Source: Chlamydiales bacterium (GTDB lineage: Bacteria > Chlamydiota > Chlamydiia > Chlamydiales > SM23-39). Taken from it: a stretch of DNA of 64,000 bases. How positions within the stretch are numbered: position 1 is the first letter of the stretch; the number at the start of each line of letters is the position of its first letter. The position numbers and the translations under genes are program-made. Of this stretch, positions 35,900 to 46,195 are shown piece by piece. Below the pieces are notes generated by a model. The model saw nothing but the letters and a program-made list of their open reading frames with translations, did not search any database and was not told where the DNA came from. The stretch covers positions 1 to 64,000 of the forward strand of contig JANQFC010000026.1 of the NCBI GenBank assembly GCA_028278035.1. The letters run 5' to 3'.

Positions 35900-36559
35900 A
35901 TGACAAGTCATACAAATATAGATGCCAAGGATGCTCTACAAGCTGCAAAAGCTTTTCTTCCCGGGCTTACTGCAAAAGTAAATAATACCCTGGATGAATT
36001 AAGAGCTTCTCAGCAGACTTTTATGAAAGCTGCGATTGATGCGGCCTTTTCCATGGCATCCAATATTACCATGGAAGGACTGATGATGGCGGCCGGGCAA
36101 ATAGGTACGGCCTTAGGTTCTTATGCATCTGGATCGGAGCTTAGATCTTTTGCTGAAAAAGAAGGGAAAGAGATCAGTGATTTAGCTAATCAAGAAAAAA
36201 ATCTTAGCAATCAGTTAAAAGATACTGATTTAACTTCTGCGAAAAAAATGGAAATAAAGGATCAAAAAAGAACTTGTGAGGAAAGAAGAAAAACTTTGGA
36301 ATCACAAAAGTCAAGTTTGGAAACAAAGAGCAATCAGAAATTCCAAATGTATAACGGAGCTTCGCAAGCTCTTACCGTTCTTCCTCAGATGGTAGCCAGA
36401 TCTATTCAAACGATGGCTAACTCGATGAAGGAGATATTCGATCAGTGTAACAGCTTATCGGAAACTGCATATCAAAAAGCTCAGGAAGTTGTAAAAGCTG
36501 CATTGCAGGTAGATTTCTTAGCTGGTTTGGTTGCTTTAGGCTCAATAAACTTAAGATAA
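35900..36559 (+). CDS. CopD/YopD-like helical protein closing the translocator operon
   Basis: 219 residues. A hydrophobic Ala/Met/Gly-rich region (AFSMASNITMEGLMMAAGQI, ~45-75) is followed by a charged coiled coil (NQEKNLSNQLKDTDLTSAKK, ~100-140) and a C-terminal helical bundle (MVARSIQTMANSMKEIFDQC). This order of hydrophobic segment, coiled coil and amphipathic C-terminus is that of the small translocator YopD/CopD, although similarity at the residue level is not clear to me. The start has AGGAG 7 bp upstream, and the gene is followed by a hairpin terminator. Confidence 0.7.
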   Translation: MTSHTNIDAKDALQAAKAFLPGLTAKVNNTLDELRASQQTFMKAAIDAAFSMASNITMEGLMMAAGQIGTALGSYASGSELRSFAEKEGKEISDLANQEKNLSNQLKDTDLTSAKKMEIKDQKRTCEERRKTLESQKSSLETKSNQKFQMYNGASQALTVLPQMVARSIQTMANSMKEIFDQCNSLSETAYQKAQEVVKAALQVDFLAGLVALGSINLR

Positions 36560-36591
36560 AAATACTCTCTAATTGGAATAACTCTCTCAAC

Positions 36592-36626
36592 AAGGCTTAT
36601 GACCTACCGGTTGTAAGCCTTATTTA
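36592..36626. terminator. Bidirectional hairpin between convergent genes
   Basis: Stem AAGGCTTA / TAAGCCTT (36592-36599 and 36614-36621) with a 14-nt loop and an AT-rich flank. It ends the plus-strand orphan operon (stop 36559) and lies against the end of the minus-strand RING gene (36628). The T-rich tail is imperfect (ATTTATTT). Confidence 0.65.
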
Positions 36627-36627
36627 T

Positions 36628-38004
36628 TTAAGAGATTGTTTGAAAGTATATATCACCTTCTTCAAGCATTTTAAATAAAGTTTTTTTTCTCTCATAGCCT
36701 TCTTCTAGATTTAATATGGATTCGATTAAATCTATGGACTTACTGAAAATTTTAAATGCCTGCTCAAATTGTTGTGAATTTACATAATTATTAAATTTGA
36801 TTACGAAAGAGTGTTGTTCTTCTTCTAAAAAATAGGAATTTGCAGCTAAAGCTTTAGCTAACATATTTATAGCTTGATTTATTTTGTGTGCCTTTATATA
36901 TCCATCTAATGTATTTAAGTATACCTGCTGCTTGTCCCAATCGTCATTTGTAATGGATTCTGCTAGTTCAGCAGTTGTGTTCAAAATATCTAAAGCTTGG
37001 TTGATTTTTCCTAGTTCAATGTATTCAATAGTTATATCAGATAAACAAAAGCTAAGATATAAAGGCTCTTTTATCTTTTTTGTTATTAATAACGATTTGT
37101 CTAAAAATTCTAAACTTTTATCCAAGTTTTTTATTTTTTTATATATTTTTGCTGTTAATAAATAATAATCACTGTTTTGATATTGTTCATCTTCTATAAA
37201 ATTAAATTTTTCCAAGACCCTATTTAATATTTCTAAAGATTTATTTGAATTTTTTACATTTGCGTAAACCAAAGATAACTGCAGTAAAAAGTCAATGAGC
37301 TCTGTATCATCAACTAGATCAATGTCTTCTATTTCAGTGAGGTTTTCTGATATTAAATCTAATATTTCTGAAGCTTTTGCTAAGTTTTCTTTTGTTGCAT
37401 ACTCTTCAGCTATACTAAGATATATATAATTTCTTGTAAAAAAATAACAGTTAGTAGCTGACCACCAATAACTTGGATTATTATCATCATGATAATATAC
37501 GTGTTCTTTATCCGGTATTAATTTGGCTACAATTAAAGCTTTATCTAAAAGTTCTTGATTAACTAACTCATCTATAATCTTAATTAACTTGTCTGCTTTT
37601 AAATTTGTCAGACTTTTTTCTGAAATACTGTCTATTTTATCATCAATTGGAATCAAATCGTAAAAAGACTTAAAACAAAGAGGGCATCGATGATAAAAAG
37701 CTAGATCTATATCTGAATGGACACAATTTTCACAAAACATATGAGGACATACTATATCCGTTTTCCCAACTAAAAGCATTTTTTCAGAATTAAAATCTTC
37801 TTGTGACAGTATTATCGGATAAACTAAAGAAGAGTTAGAATTTTCATGACAAGAACTGCAAATATTGGAATGGGGCATTTCTGCAAATGCCGTATTACAA
37901 AATATTTGACTTCCCAATAACAAAACAAAAGTAAAAATATTTAAAAATTTCAGATGGAATGTTTTTGATATTTTGATAATTGGTGTTAATAACACTTGTC
38001 TCAT
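36628..38004 (-). CDS. Exported RING-finger-like protein with helical (TPR-type) repeats
   Basis: 458 residues. A signal-peptide-like segment (~20-41, ending NTAFA) precedes a Cys/His cluster that fits the RING-HC consensus exactly: C49-x2-C52-x33-C86-x1-H88-x2-C91-x2-C94-x12-C107-x2-C110. From ~140 to the end there are about seven helix-pair repeats with TPR-like phasing (ICLSDITIEYIELGKINQAL-type segments). RING domains recruit ubiquitin-conjugating enzymes, a eukaryotic function, so the protein is a candidate host-acting factor. The signal peptide points to Sec export rather than direct T3SS delivery. Zinc binding is inferred from spacing only. Confidence 0.78.
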   Translation of the reverse strand: MRQVLLTPIIKISKTFHLKFLNIFTFVLLLGSQIFCNTAFAEMPHSNICSSCHENSNSSLVYPIILSQEDFNSEKMLLVGKTDIVCPHMFCENCVHSDIDLAFYHRCPLCFKSFYDLIPIDDKIDSISEKSLTNLKADKLIKIIDELVNQELLDKALIVAKLIPDKEHVYYHDDNNPSYWWSATNCYFFTRNYIYLSIAEEYATKENLAKASEILDLISENLTEIEDIDLVDDTELIDFLLQLSLVYANVKNSNKSLEILNRVLEKFNFIEDEQYQNSDYYLLTAKIYKKIKNLDKSLEFLDKSLLITKKIKEPLYLSFCLSDITIEYIELGKINQALDILNTTAELAESITNDDWDKQQVYLNTLDGYIKAHKINQAINMLAKALAANSYFLEEEQHSFVIKFNNYVNSQQFEQAFKIFSKSIDLIESILNLEEGYERKKTLFKMLEEGDIYFQTIS

Positions 38005-38139
38005 AAGGTTCTCCTAAAAAAAATTAGAAAAATTTTTAAGATATTAGAAAATTAAAAACAACTAATTATTATTTTTTAGATAAATTTGTTTTGTAAATAT
38101 AGGGATTTAATAGCGGCATGAATTGCAAGTTGCAAATCT

Positions 38140-39366
38140 TTATTTAGATCTTTTTATGATAGGGGGTTTTTGATCTATAATAGTTTCTTTTTCTATTAAG
38201 ATCTCTTTGATTGTTGGATCTGATGGCGTTTCAAACATGAGGTCTCTTAAAAGATTTTCTACAATCATTCTAAGAGCTCTGGCGCCTGTTGTGGTTTTCT
38301 TGGCTTTGTCTGCTATTGCTTGAAGCGCTTCTTTTGTGAACTTCAAATCTACATCTTCATCTTTAAATAGTTGGACATATTGATTTATAATAGAATTTTT
38401 TGGTTCGGTTAAGATTTTTACCAGATCTTCAATTGTTAATTCATTGCAGTTGGCAATGGAATTAAATCTGCCGATAAATTCGGGAATAAGACCAAATTCC
38501 ACCAAGTCTTCGGGCTCTACTTGGGAAAGCAAGTAGTTAGTCTCTGTTTTATCAACTGACTTACCTTCTTCCGTTTTAAAACCGATCGTTCCTTTACCTA
38601 GTCTTTTAGCTATAATTTTATCAAGGCCTACAAATGCTCCACCTGTTATAAAAAGAATATTTTCTGTATTTATTTTGATGTACTCTTGGTGTGGATGCTT
38701 TCTTCCTCCTTTAGGAGGAACGTTTGCAACTGTTCCTTCTACTATTTTTAATAATGCCTGCTGCACACCTTCTCCCGATACATCTCTTGTAATGGATACA
38801 TTGCCGCTTGTTTTTCTAATCTTGTCAATTTCATCTATATAGATAATGCCGTGCTCGGCTCTTTCAACATCGTAGTCGGCAGACTGCAAAAGCCTTAATA
38901 TGATGTTTTCAACATCTTCTCCGACATATCCCGCTTCTGTTAGGGTCGTTGCATCTGATATCGCAAAAGGCACATCTAACATTTTAGCTAATGTTCTGGC
39001 CAAAAGCGTTTTTCCTGAACCTGTTGGACCTATTAGCAGAAGATTTGACTTTATATACTCATTTTCTTGGTTTTCTTTTGCTAGGGATCTTATTTTTTTG
39101 AAGTGATTGTAAACAGCTACTGCTATTGTTTTCTTGGCTTTTTCCTGGCCTATTACATATTCGTCTAGCTGTTCTTTGATTTCTTTTGGTTTTAGAACAT
39201 TGATCTCATGGTGAGTTTTCTTTTTTTCAATTATGTTTACACATAAATTAATGCATTTATCACAGATAAAAGCATGAGGTCCGGATACTAGTTTTTCTAC
39301 TAAATCTTCAGTTCTGCCGCAAAAAGAACATGCAGCAACTTTAGTTTTTTCTTCGTTTTTCATCAT
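38140..39366 (-). CDS. clpX: ATP-dependent Clp protease ATPase subunit ClpX
   Basis: 408 residues from ATG 39366, which overlaps the clpP stop (ATGATGA arrangement); a longer open frame runs back through clpP and is spurious. The N-terminal C4 zinc finger (CSFCGR ... CDKCINLC), Walker [17 protein letters not shown], Walker [11 protein letters not shown], pore loop GYVGED and the sensor/IGF-type region (FIGRFNSI) are all present. It unfolds tagged substrates for ClpP. The order tig-clpP-clpX is the classic bacterial operon. Confidence 0.95.
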   Translation of the reverse strand: MMKNEEKTKVAACSFCGRTEDLVEKLVSGPHAFICDKCINLCVNIIEKKKTHHEINVLKPKEIKEQLDEYVIGQEKAKKTIAVAVYNHFKKIRSLAKENQENEYIKSNLLLIGPTGSGKTLLARTLAKMLDVPFAISDATTLTEAGYVGEDVENIILRLLQSADYDVERAEHGIIYIDEIDKIRKTSGNVSITRDVSGEGVQQALLKIVEGTVANVPPKGGRKHPHQEYIKINTENILFITGGAFVGLDKIIAKRLGKGTIGFKTEEGKSVDKTETNYLLSQVEPEDLVEFGLIPEFIGRFNSIANCNELTIEDLVKILTEPKNSIINQYVQLFKDEDVDLKFTKEALQAIADKAKKTTTGARALRMIVENLLRDLMFETPSDPTIKEILIEKETIIDQKPPIIKRSK

Positions 39367-39941
39367 TTTTTTGCGATCTTGTCTACTATTTGGTATTTTA
39401 CTGCTTCTTCTGCACTCATGTAATAATCTCTTTCGGAGTCTTCTAGGATTTTTTCTATATTTTGGCCTGTTTTTTCTGCCATTAACCAAGCTGTTAGTTT
39501 TTTAAGTTCTAATATTTCTTTAGCTTGGATGGTAATATCTTCTGCTGATCCGCCAACACCGCCGTAAGGTTGATGAAGCATGATTCTGCTGTGAGGCAGG
39601 GCGTTTCTCTTGCCTTTGGTTCCGCTTGCTAATAATAAAGCAGCAACTGACACTGCTTGACCAATGCAGTATGTGTTAATATCACAGCCCAAGAATCCCA
39701 TTGTGTCTAATATTGCTAAACCGGATGTTATCTGGCCTCCGGGAGAATTAATGTATAAGTTAATATCTTTTTTGGCATCTTCCATTTTTAAAAATAAAAG
39801 TTGTGCAATAACTGTGTTTGCAACTTGATCGTGAATTTCTGTTCCGATAAATATAATTCTGTCTTTTAAAAGACGGGAATAAATATCTAATGATCTTTCT
39901 CCACGTGGTGTTTCTTCTATTACATATGGTGTTAATGACAT
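39363..39941 (-). CDS. clpP: ATP-dependent Clp protease proteolytic subunit (ClpP2-type)
   Basis: 192 residues from ATG 39941 ([15 protein letters not shown]), with AAAGGA upstream; a further upstream ATG (39998) adds a Lys-rich leader without family support. The catalytic Ser is in [14 protein letters not shown]; note V where most ClpPs have A/M (GxASMA). His is in [10 protein letters not shown], and Asp in [19 protein letters not shown]. This is the canonical, clpX-linked ClpP and the counterpart of CT706. It probably assembles with the ClpP1-type subunit encoded at 8000-8584. Confidence 0.93.
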   Translation of the reverse strand: MSLTPYVIEETPRGERSLDIYSRLLKDRIIFIGTEIHDQVANTVIAQLLFLKMEDAKKDINLYINSPGGQITSGLAILDTMGFLGCDINTYCIGQAVSVAALLLASGTKGKRNALPHSRIMLHQPYGGVGGSAEDITIQAKEILELKKLTAWLMAEKTGQNIEKILEDSERDYYMSAEEAVKYQIVDKIAKK

Positions 39942-39975
39942 ACTTTTTCCTTTTGCTTTCTTTTTTTTAGTTTTA

Positions 39976-41268
39976 TCAGTTTTTTGAACAATTTTCAAGT
40001 ATATAGTCTTGAGCTTTTTTCAAAACTAGTCTTGATAATGCTAAAGCATAGGTATCTTTTGGTATGTTTTTGGAATCTGGAACCTGAGTTTTTCCAGACT
40101 GCATAAATAAGATATTTAAAGCTTCTTGTTTGATTTCTTCATCCGGTATTTGGATGTTGAAATCTTTTATTATTTTTCTTGTGATATAGAATAATTTTAT
40201 TGCTTCTTCAGCATGTTTTTGAATATCTTTTTCAGTATCATTTTTTTCTTCTTTGGTCATTTTGTCATATTTTGATTTGAAGTTGGGATCTTTTAAAAGA
40301 GACTGTTTTCTGGATTCAAGTTCTGTTTTTACTAAAGTAGAAGGAAGTTCGAATTTAACTGTCAAAAAGAAACTATTTACGGCTTCTCTTTTTTCTTTTT
40401 CTTCTTTTTCCTCAGCCTGTTTTTCCAACATAGATTTAATATTTTTTTCCATCTCTTCTATGTTTTTAGAACCGAGCTTAGCTGCAAATTCATCATTTAA
40501 ATCTGGAAGCTCTGCTTCTTCGATTTTTTTGATGGTGACCCTTACTTTTTTTTGCTCAAATGCCTTTTTTTCTTTTTCTGGAGCGTCTTTGTCCGGTTTA
40601 GAGATTCCTTCCAGAACATCTCCGACTTTTGCGCCGAGGACTATATCTTTCATCCATTGGGCCATGGATTTGTCAGATACTTCGAAGCGTGTATCCGCAA
40701 AAACTTTTGTAGGAGGGTCGATATCCAAAGATTCTAGATCTAATATAATATAGTCGTTTTCTTTGATCTCTCTATTTACACTTTTCCATTTAGCAAAGAA
40801 AAATCTTGATTGTCTTATCGCTTCATTAATTTCTTTTTTCGTAACTTTTGTTTTTTTAATTTCTTTGGGCTTGTATGCTTTTGGATCGATTTTTGGGATT
40901 TCAGGCTCTGTTTCATAGGTGAATATAATTTCAGATCCTTTTTCTATTGAATAATCTTTTAGGTTAAATACAATTCTAGAGCTGGAGCCGAGAGGGGGAA
41001 GTTTATCAGTTTTGTGAGCTTCTATAAAGCTTAGGTCCGCTAATTTTTTTTCCCATTTATCTTTGACAGCTTCTGGATACTTTTTTAAAACAGCATCATC
41101 AGGTGCTTTTCCTTTTCTAAAGCCCGGTATTGTTACTTCTTTTTTTAAATCTTTCAAAGCTTCTTTTCTAGCTTTTTTTACGATGGAAGAATCTGTTTTT
41201 ACCTCAAGTTCAATTACGCAGTGTGGTTTTTTATTGATCTTGGTTTTAATGGGGGTATCTTTTGTCAT
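39976..41268 (-). CDS. tig: Trigger factor (ribosome-associated chaperone, PPIase)
   Basis: 430 residues from ATG 41268; the open frame continues upstream through the tRNA-Gly gene, which excludes that start. The N-terminal ribosome-binding domain contains the signature GFRKGKAP ([19 protein letters not shown]). The FKBP-like PPIase domain (~150-245) includes [20 protein letters not shown], followed by the helical C-terminal arms. It catches nascent chains at the exit tunnel. First of the tig-clpP-clpX operon. Confidence 0.93.
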   Translation of the reverse strand: MTKDTPIKTKINKKPHCVIELEVKTDSSIVKKARKEALKDLKKEVTIPGFRKGKAPDDAVLKKYPEAVKDKWEKKLADLSFIEAHKTDKLPPLGSSSRIVFNLKDYSIEKGSEIIFTYETEPEIPKIDPKAYKPKEIKKTKVTKKEINEAIRQSRFFFAKWKSVNREIKENDYIILDLESLDIDPPTKVFADTRFEVSDKSMAQWMKDIVLGAKVGDVLEGISKPDKDAPEKEKKAFEQKKVRVTIKKIEEAELPDLNDEFAAKLGSKNIEEMEKNIKSMLEKQAEEKEEKEKREAVNSFFLTVKFELPSTLVKTELESRKQSLLKDPNFKSKYDKMTKEEKNDTEKDIQKHAEEAIKLFYITRKIIKDFNIQIPDEEIKQEALNILFMQSGKTQVPDSKNIPKDTYALALSRLVLKKAQDYILENCSKN

Positions 41269-41294
41269 TGTGTCCTTATATATATAAATAAAAA

Positions 41295-41366
41295 AGCGGG
41301 TGATGAGGTTCGAACTCACGACCCTCACGTTGGCAACGTGATGCTCTACCACTGAGCTACACCCGC
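41295..41366 (-). tRNA. tRNA-Gly (anticodon GCC)
   Basis: 72 nt. Acceptor GCGGGTG pairs with CACCCGC (discriminator T); D arm GCTCAGTGGTAGAGC; anticodon stem CACGT/ACGTG with loop TTGCCAA giving anticodon GCC; T arm with GTTCGAACC. CCA is not encoded. It lies 26 bp upstream of the tig start on the same strand. Confidence 0.95.
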
Positions 41367-41488
41367 AGAAAATTAATGATCTAAAGTATAGCTTGTTTTA
41401 TTTTTTTTCATCAAGGTCGAATAAGCTTTGTATATTTTTTTTAAAATTTTTTTAAATAAAAAAACCGCTCAGAAGTATTTTTGAAAAG

Positions 41489-41551
41489 CCTTTTTATAAA
41501 AGTAATAAAAAAAACTTAAATTTTTTCGTTGATGAACTTTTATAAAAAAGG
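41489..41551. repeat. Long inverted repeat upstream of SNF2 gene
   Basis: Arms CCTTTTTATAAAAGT (41489-41503) and ACTTTTATAAAAAAGG (41536-41551) are complementary apart from one extra A and are separated by 32 bp. They lie in the 237-bp gap between tRNA-Gly and the SNF2 gene, 52 bp before ATG 41604. This could be an operator dyad or an mRNA leader stem; arms are AT-rich, so significance is modest. Confidence 0.4.
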
Positions 41552-41603
41552 TAAAACTAATCTGGAGTGTAGTAGTTATTTAAAAAAATAAAAAAAATAC
41601 ATT

Positions 41604-44600
41604 ATGTTAAATTTTCGTAAGATCAAATTAGATTTTTCTCCTAATTTATTAAAAGAAGGAAAGCATCTCCATGATGATAAAAAAGTAGTAGCTGCAAAAA
41701 TTCTTAAATTAGATACAGACATTATCAGGTTCTCCGCAAAAGTAATGGGGAATTATAAAAATACTTATGAAAGTGAAATTGAAATAGATAGATTTGAGTC
41801 TGAGACAATTCATTCGAACTGTGATTGCACATATAGATATGATTGTCAGCATTTAGCGGCTTTAGTTTTTTATTTAGAAGAGCACATGGACTCTATTCTC
41901 TTAAGATTTTCTAAAGAAAAAGAAAATAAAGACGAAGAAATAGATGAGGAATTAAAAGAAAAAATTCAAATTGCCGAGACTAAGGTTGAAGAGAAAAAAG
42001 ACAAGAACTTACAAAAACAAATTGTGCATGAATATATAAATTCTTCTGATGTTTTATCTTCTTCTTTGTTTTTTCTGCCTCAGGAAAAAAATAAAATTGT
42101 AAACGCAGAGCTTGCTTTTATATATAATCCAAAGTCTTTAATAGGTAATCAAAAGTTTGTAGATTTTTCATTGGCATTAAGGCTTCCGAATAGATCTAAA
42201 CCTTTGCATGTACCAAATATTAGACAGTTTTTAGAAGTTTTGAGATATGAGGAAAGTATTTCTTTAGGGGCTAAAAAATATTATTTTTCTTTTGATTCTT
42301 TTGGAGATATCGAAAAAGAGATTTTAAAGATATTGATGGATACCTCTAGGTTTAATGAGAATTTAAATAATGAGAGGGCTCAAAGAATTGCAAAGGTAAA
42401 TATTGAAACATTTGGGCTTTTGCTTGCTAAAACACATGCAATAGCAGCAAAGAAAAATCCAAACAGAAGTTTTAAAGATTTATCAGAAGATTTGCCGGCT
42501 TTGCCTGGGATTTTCAGTTCTAATTTAGAAAATCCTTTGAATTTTTCTTTTTCTAATGCATCTGTTAGATTTGAAATAAAATATTTAGAACATCCTGCTT
42601 CTAAATTATTGATTACTCCCACTTTTGTAATAGATCAAAACATTATAAATATTGATGAGGCTATTTTGTTTGAGTGTTCTTCTCCCGGAATGTTGTATCA
42701 GGATGTATACTATAAGTTTCCTGATCATATTAACAGGTTACATTTAAGAAACTTGGAGAGAATAAGGGATATGACAATACCGGAGCCTTTATTCGGAACT
42801 TTTGTTGAGAATGCCCTGCCGGAGCTTAAAAGGTTTGCAAGGGTTGATAACCTGGATGTAATAGAAAAGTTCGTAACACTTCCCTATGCAAAAAATTTAG
42901 AAGCCAGATGTGAGCTTTCTTATTTGGATGGAGAATTGGAAGCTACTTTATATTTAATATATGATGGCAATGAAGTTAAATCCTCAAATGCTAATTTAAC
43001 ATATGACAGTATTTCTAAGTTCATTACTGAAGAAGGAATTTTAGCAAGAGATCTAGTGGCCGAAAAGAAAGTGATAGACTCTTTATTTCAGGATTTTGTA
43101 TTTAATCCCGAGCAGGGAACCTATGTAGCAAAATCTGAAAAGAAAATAGTAGAGTTCATGACGGAAATTATTCCAAGAAATCAAATGAACGTTACTTTTG
43201 AATGTCCTCAAAATCTCTTGGATCAGTTTATTTATGATCAAACGAAATTTGAATTAAGTTTGGACATATCGGATAAAATTGGATCTTATAATTTTGAGCT
43301 TAAAGTAGATGGTGAGTTAAAAGGGGTCAAATTTGATCTTTTATTTGACTGCGTTGCATCGAGAAGGACTTTTATTGAACTGAGTCACATCAAAAAAAGA
43401 AACACTTCAAGATTTTCTAAAATACTTGTATTGGATTTAGATAAGATTTCTAAAATTGTAAATATCTTTGATGAGATTGGTATTAAAAAACTGTCTGATC
43501 ATAAAGAAGACAGGCCTTTATGGAGCTTGGTCAATTTGGAAGATAAATTGTTTGAAGACCTTCCCGTTAAATTTAAAATGTCCAAGAAAGTAAAAGAAAT
43601 CAGAAATCAAATGCTTGGAATAAAAGATTTCAAGCCAACTGCTATTCCAAAAGACATAAAAGCAGACTTGAGGTCTTATCAGATTGAAGGTGTTCATTGG
43701 TTGGAGCGATTAAGAAGTATGTATTTAAATGGTATTCTTGCCGATGATATGGGGCTTGGTAAAACGCTTCAGGCAATTGTGGCTATTACTCAGGTAAAAG
43801 ACAAAATAAAAGAGCCTTCTTTGGTTGTATGTCCTACGTCTTTATTATACAACTGGCAAGAGGAGATGCATAAGTTCAATCCAAGATTGAAGACTGTTAT
43901 AATAGATGGCGTTCCGAACCAAAGAAAAAAAATTATTTCTTCCATTCAGGATTATGATGTGGCAATCACATCCTATACGTTAATGCAGAAGGATATCGAT
44001 TTTTATAAACAGACTTGTTTTGCATATACTATTTTAGACGAGGCTCAGCATATTAAAAACAGAGGTACCAGAAATGCCAAGTCTGTGAAAATGGTAAATT
44101 CTATTTATAAGATGATATTAACCGGAACACCCATAGAAAATACCTTAGATGAGCTGTGGTCTTTATTCGACTTTTTAATGCCGGCATTTTTAAGTTCATA
44201 TGATAGGTTTTCGGAAAGATATATCAGATCTATTAAAGATGTATATGTGCAAAATATAGAGTACTTAAAAAGAAAGGTAACACCATTTATTTTAAGAAGA
44301 ATGAAAGAAGATGTTTTAAAAGATCTTCCGCCTGTTTCTGAAATTACTTATCATTGTCAATTGGGTGGTCAGCAGCTGGATCTTTACAAATCTTATGCAG
44401 AATCTGCAAAAGATGAACTTACAAAATTAGTTCAAAGAGACGGGTTTGAGAAAGTACAGATCCATGTGTTGGCAACATTGACGAGATTAAAACAAATTTG
44501 TTGTCATCCAGCAATTTTTGCAAAAGAAAATCCTGAAGTTGGAGATTCTGCAAAATATGAAATGCTGCAGGAATTAGTGCAAAACTTAATTGATGGAAAT

Positions 44601-45056
44601 CATAAGACTGTCATTTTCTCTCAATATACTAAAATGCTTCAGATCATGCGAGAAGATTTCAATTCAAGAGGAATTAGATTTTCATATCTAGACGGTACTT
44701 CTAAAAATAGACTGGATATAGTCAAGGATTTTAACAATAATAAAGATATTCCAATATTCTTGGTTTCTTTAAAAGCCGGAGGGACTGGACTAAATATAAC
44801 AGGAGCTGATACTGTTATACATTACGATATGTGGTGGAATCCGGCTGTTGAAAACCAGGCAACTGACAGGGTGCACAGAATAGGACAGAAAAAATCTGTT
44901 TCATCTTATAAGTTGGTTACTGTAAACTCGATAGAAGAAAAAATTGTTGCAATGCAGCAGCGTAAAAAAGGACTCGTAAAGAAAGTCGTAAGTTGCGATG
45001 ATGAGGCAATATCAAAACTAACATGGGAAGAAGTTTTAGAACTTCTACAGACATAA
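41604..45056 (+). CDS. SNF2-family helicase/ATPase with SWIM finger (CT708-like)
   Basis: 1150 residues. N-terminal SWIM motif (C73, C75, C81, H83), then a long charged linker and a central uncharacterised region. The SNF2 motor (~690-1145) shows [17 protein letters not shown] (I), LDEAQHIKN (II), [20 protein letters not shown] (III), [11 protein letters not shown] (IV) and [19 protein letters not shown] (VI). The end [18 protein letters not shown] is typical of bacterial SNF2 proteins. Its position next to mreB and pckG matches CT708. Two paralogues of this architecture occur in the window, here and at 9428-13114. Confidence 0.92.
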   Translation: MLNFRKIKLDFSPNLLKEGKHLHDDKKVVAAKILKLDTDIIRFSAKVMGNYKNTYESEIEIDRFESETIHSNCDCTYRYDCQHLAALVFYLEEHMDSILLRFSKEKENKDEEIDEELKEKIQIAETKVEEKKDKNLQKQIVHEYINSSDVLSSSLFFLPQEKNKIVNAELAFIYNPKSLIGNQKFVDFSLALRLPNRSKPLHVPNIRQFLEVLRYEESISLGAKKYYFSFDSFGDIEKEILKILMDTSRFNENLNNERAQRIAKVNIETFGLLLAKTHAIAAKKNPNRSFKDLSEDLPALPGIFSSNLENPLNFSFSNASVRFEIKYLEHPASKLLITPTFVIDQNIINIDEAILFECSSPGMLYQDVYYKFPDHINRLHLRNLERIRDMTIPEPLFGTFVENALPELKRFARVDNLDVIEKFVTLPYAKNLEARCELSYLDGELEATLYLIYDGNEVKSSNANLTYDSISKFITEEGILARDLVAEKKVIDSLFQDFVFNPEQGTYVAKSEKKIVEFMTEIIPRNQMNVTFECPQNLLDQFIYDQTKFELSLDISDKIGSYNFELKVDGELKGVKFDLLFDCVASRRTFIELSHIKKRNTSRFSKILVLDLDKISKIVNIFDEIGIKKLSDHKEDRPLWSLVNLEDKLFEDLPVKFKMSKKVKEIRNQMLGIKDFKPTAIPKDIKADLRSYQIEGVHWLERLRSMYLNGILADDMGLGKTLQAIVAITQVKDKIKEPSLVVCPTSLLYNWQEEMHKFNPRLKTVIIDGVPNQRKKIISSIQDYDVAITSYTLMQKDIDFYKQTCFAYTILDEAQHIKNRGTRNAKSVKMVNSIYKMILTGTPIENTLDELWSLFDFLMPAFLSSYDRFSERYIRSIKDVYVQNIEYLKRKVTPFILRRMKEDVLKDLPPVSEITYHCQLGGQQLDLYKSYAESAKDELTKLVQRDGFEKVQIHVLATLTRLKQICCHPAIFAKENPEVGDSAKYEMLQELVQNLIDGNHKTVIFSQYTKMLQIMREDFNSRGIRFSYLDGTSKNRLDIVKDFNNNKDIPIFLVSLKAGGTGLNITGADTVIHYDMWWNPAVENQATDRVHRIGQKKSVSSYKLVTVNSIEEKIVAMQQRKKGLVKKVVSCDDEAISKLTWEEVLELLQT

Positions 45057-45067
45057 GGGTAAAAATT

Positions 45068-46156
45068 ATGCTTACTAAAAATGCTATGAATATTAAAGAT
45101 TTTTTACAAAAAACAGGAAAAACGATTATTAACAGATTAAACCAGGTGCAGGTTTTGTTCTCTTCTGATATCGGGATTGATTTGGGAACGGCAAATACTT
45201 TAGTCTTTGTGAAAAGCAAGGGAATTGTTTTAGCAGAGCCTTCAGTTGTTGCTGTAGACTCTTCCACCAACGAAGTCTTAGCAGTAGGACATAAAGCTAA
45301 ATCCATGCTTGGTAAAACTCCCAGAAAAATACATGCCGTAAGGCCGATGAAAGATGGTGTAATTGCCGATTTTGAAATAGCTGAAGGTATGTTAAAAGCT
45401 TTAATAAAAAGAGTGACTCCGACCAGATCATTATTCAGACCAAAGATTTTAATAGCAGTACCATCTGGCATCACGGGAGTTGAAAAAAGAGCAGTAGAAG
45501 ATTCTGCTCTGCATGCAGGAGCGCAAGAAGTTGTTTTGATAGAAGAGCCGATGGCGGCAGCAATAGGAGTGGACCTTCCTGTTCATGAACCTTCGGCCAA
45601 CATGATAATAGATATCGGTGGCGGTACAACGGAAATAGCAATTATATCACTGGGCGGTATCGTTGAGTCCAGATCACTTAGAATTGCGGGAGACGAGTTT
45701 GATGAATGTATCATGAACTATATGAGAAGAACTTATAATTTAATGATCGGTCCTAGAACTGCAGAAGATATTAAGATGACAATAGGTTCTGCTTATCCGC
45801 TTGGCAATAATGAATTAGAAATGGAAGTAAGAGGGAGAGACCAGGTTGCCGGTCTTCCTATTACTAAAAGGATTAACTCAGTAGAGATAAGAGAATGTTT
45901 AGCGGAACCGATTCAGCAAATTATAGAAAATGTAAAACTTACTTTAGAAAAATGTCCACCGGAACTTGCTGCCGATTTAGTGGAAAGAGGAATGGTGCTA
46001 GCTGGAGGCGGAGCTTTAATAAAGGGATTAGATAAAGCTTTAATTAAAGAAACAGGCCTTCCTGTTTTTGTAGCACCCAATCCGCTGTTGGCTGTTTGTT
46101 TGGGGACTGGTAAAGCTTTAGAATATCTTGATAGATTTAAAAGAAAAAAGATGTAA
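45068..46156 (+). CDS. mreB: Actin-like cell-shape/division protein MreB
   Basis: 362 residues from ATG 45068; an upstream in-frame ATG lies inside the SNF2 gene and is not needed. Actin-fold phosphate loops: [16 protein letters not shown] (phosphate 1), [20 protein letters not shown] (phosphate 2) and [15 protein letters not shown] (adenosine). An amphipathic N-terminal helix ([16 protein letters not shown]) could bind membrane. Chlamydiae generally lack FtsZ and use MreB to direct septal peptidoglycan synthesis. It lies 11 bp downstream of the SNF2 stop, so is probably co-transcribed. Confidence 0.95.
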   Translation: MLTKNAMNIKDFLQKTGKTIINRLNQVQVLFSSDIGIDLGTANTLVFVKSKGIVLAEPSVVAVDSSTNEVLAVGHKAKSMLGKTPRKIHAVRPMKDGVIADFEIAEGMLKALIKRVTPTRSLFRPKILIAVPSGITGVEKRAVEDSALHAGAQEVVLIEEPMAAAIGVDLPVHEPSANMIIDIGGGTTEIAIISLGGIVESRSLRIAGDEFDECIMNYMRRTYNLMIGPRTAEDIKMTIGSAYPLGNNELEMEVRGRDQVAGLPITKRINSVEIRECLAEPIQQIIENVKLTLEKCPPELAADLVERGMVLAGGGALIKGLDKALIKETGLPVFVAPNPLLAVCLGTGKALEYLDRFKRKKM

Positions 46157-46160
46157 TACT

Positions 46161-46190
46161 CACCCTTTTTTAAGAAATTAAAAAAGGGTG
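46161..46190 (+). promoter_or_regulatory. Perfect hairpin covering the pckG ribosome-binding region
   Basis: CACCCTTTTTTAA and TTAAAAAAGGGTG form a 13-bp stem with a 4-nt loop (GAAA), 5 bp upstream of ATG 46196. The 3' arm contains the only Shine-Dalgarno-like bases (AAAGGG). Only a short T tract follows (TTTCT), so it could terminate mreB transcription weakly or hide the pckG ribosome site. Confidence 0.65.
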
Positions 46191-46195
46191 TTTCT

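Noticed and set aside
38140..39489. Long open frame extending clpX by 41 residues upstream
   Set aside because: The extension is out-of-frame clpP coding sequence; the real start overlaps the clpP stop (ATGATGA), and the extra residues are basic, non-family text.
41269..41352. Upstream extension of the trigger factor frame
   Set aside because: It runs through the tRNA-Gly gene; [10 protein letters not shown] at 41268 is the first start outside the tRNA.
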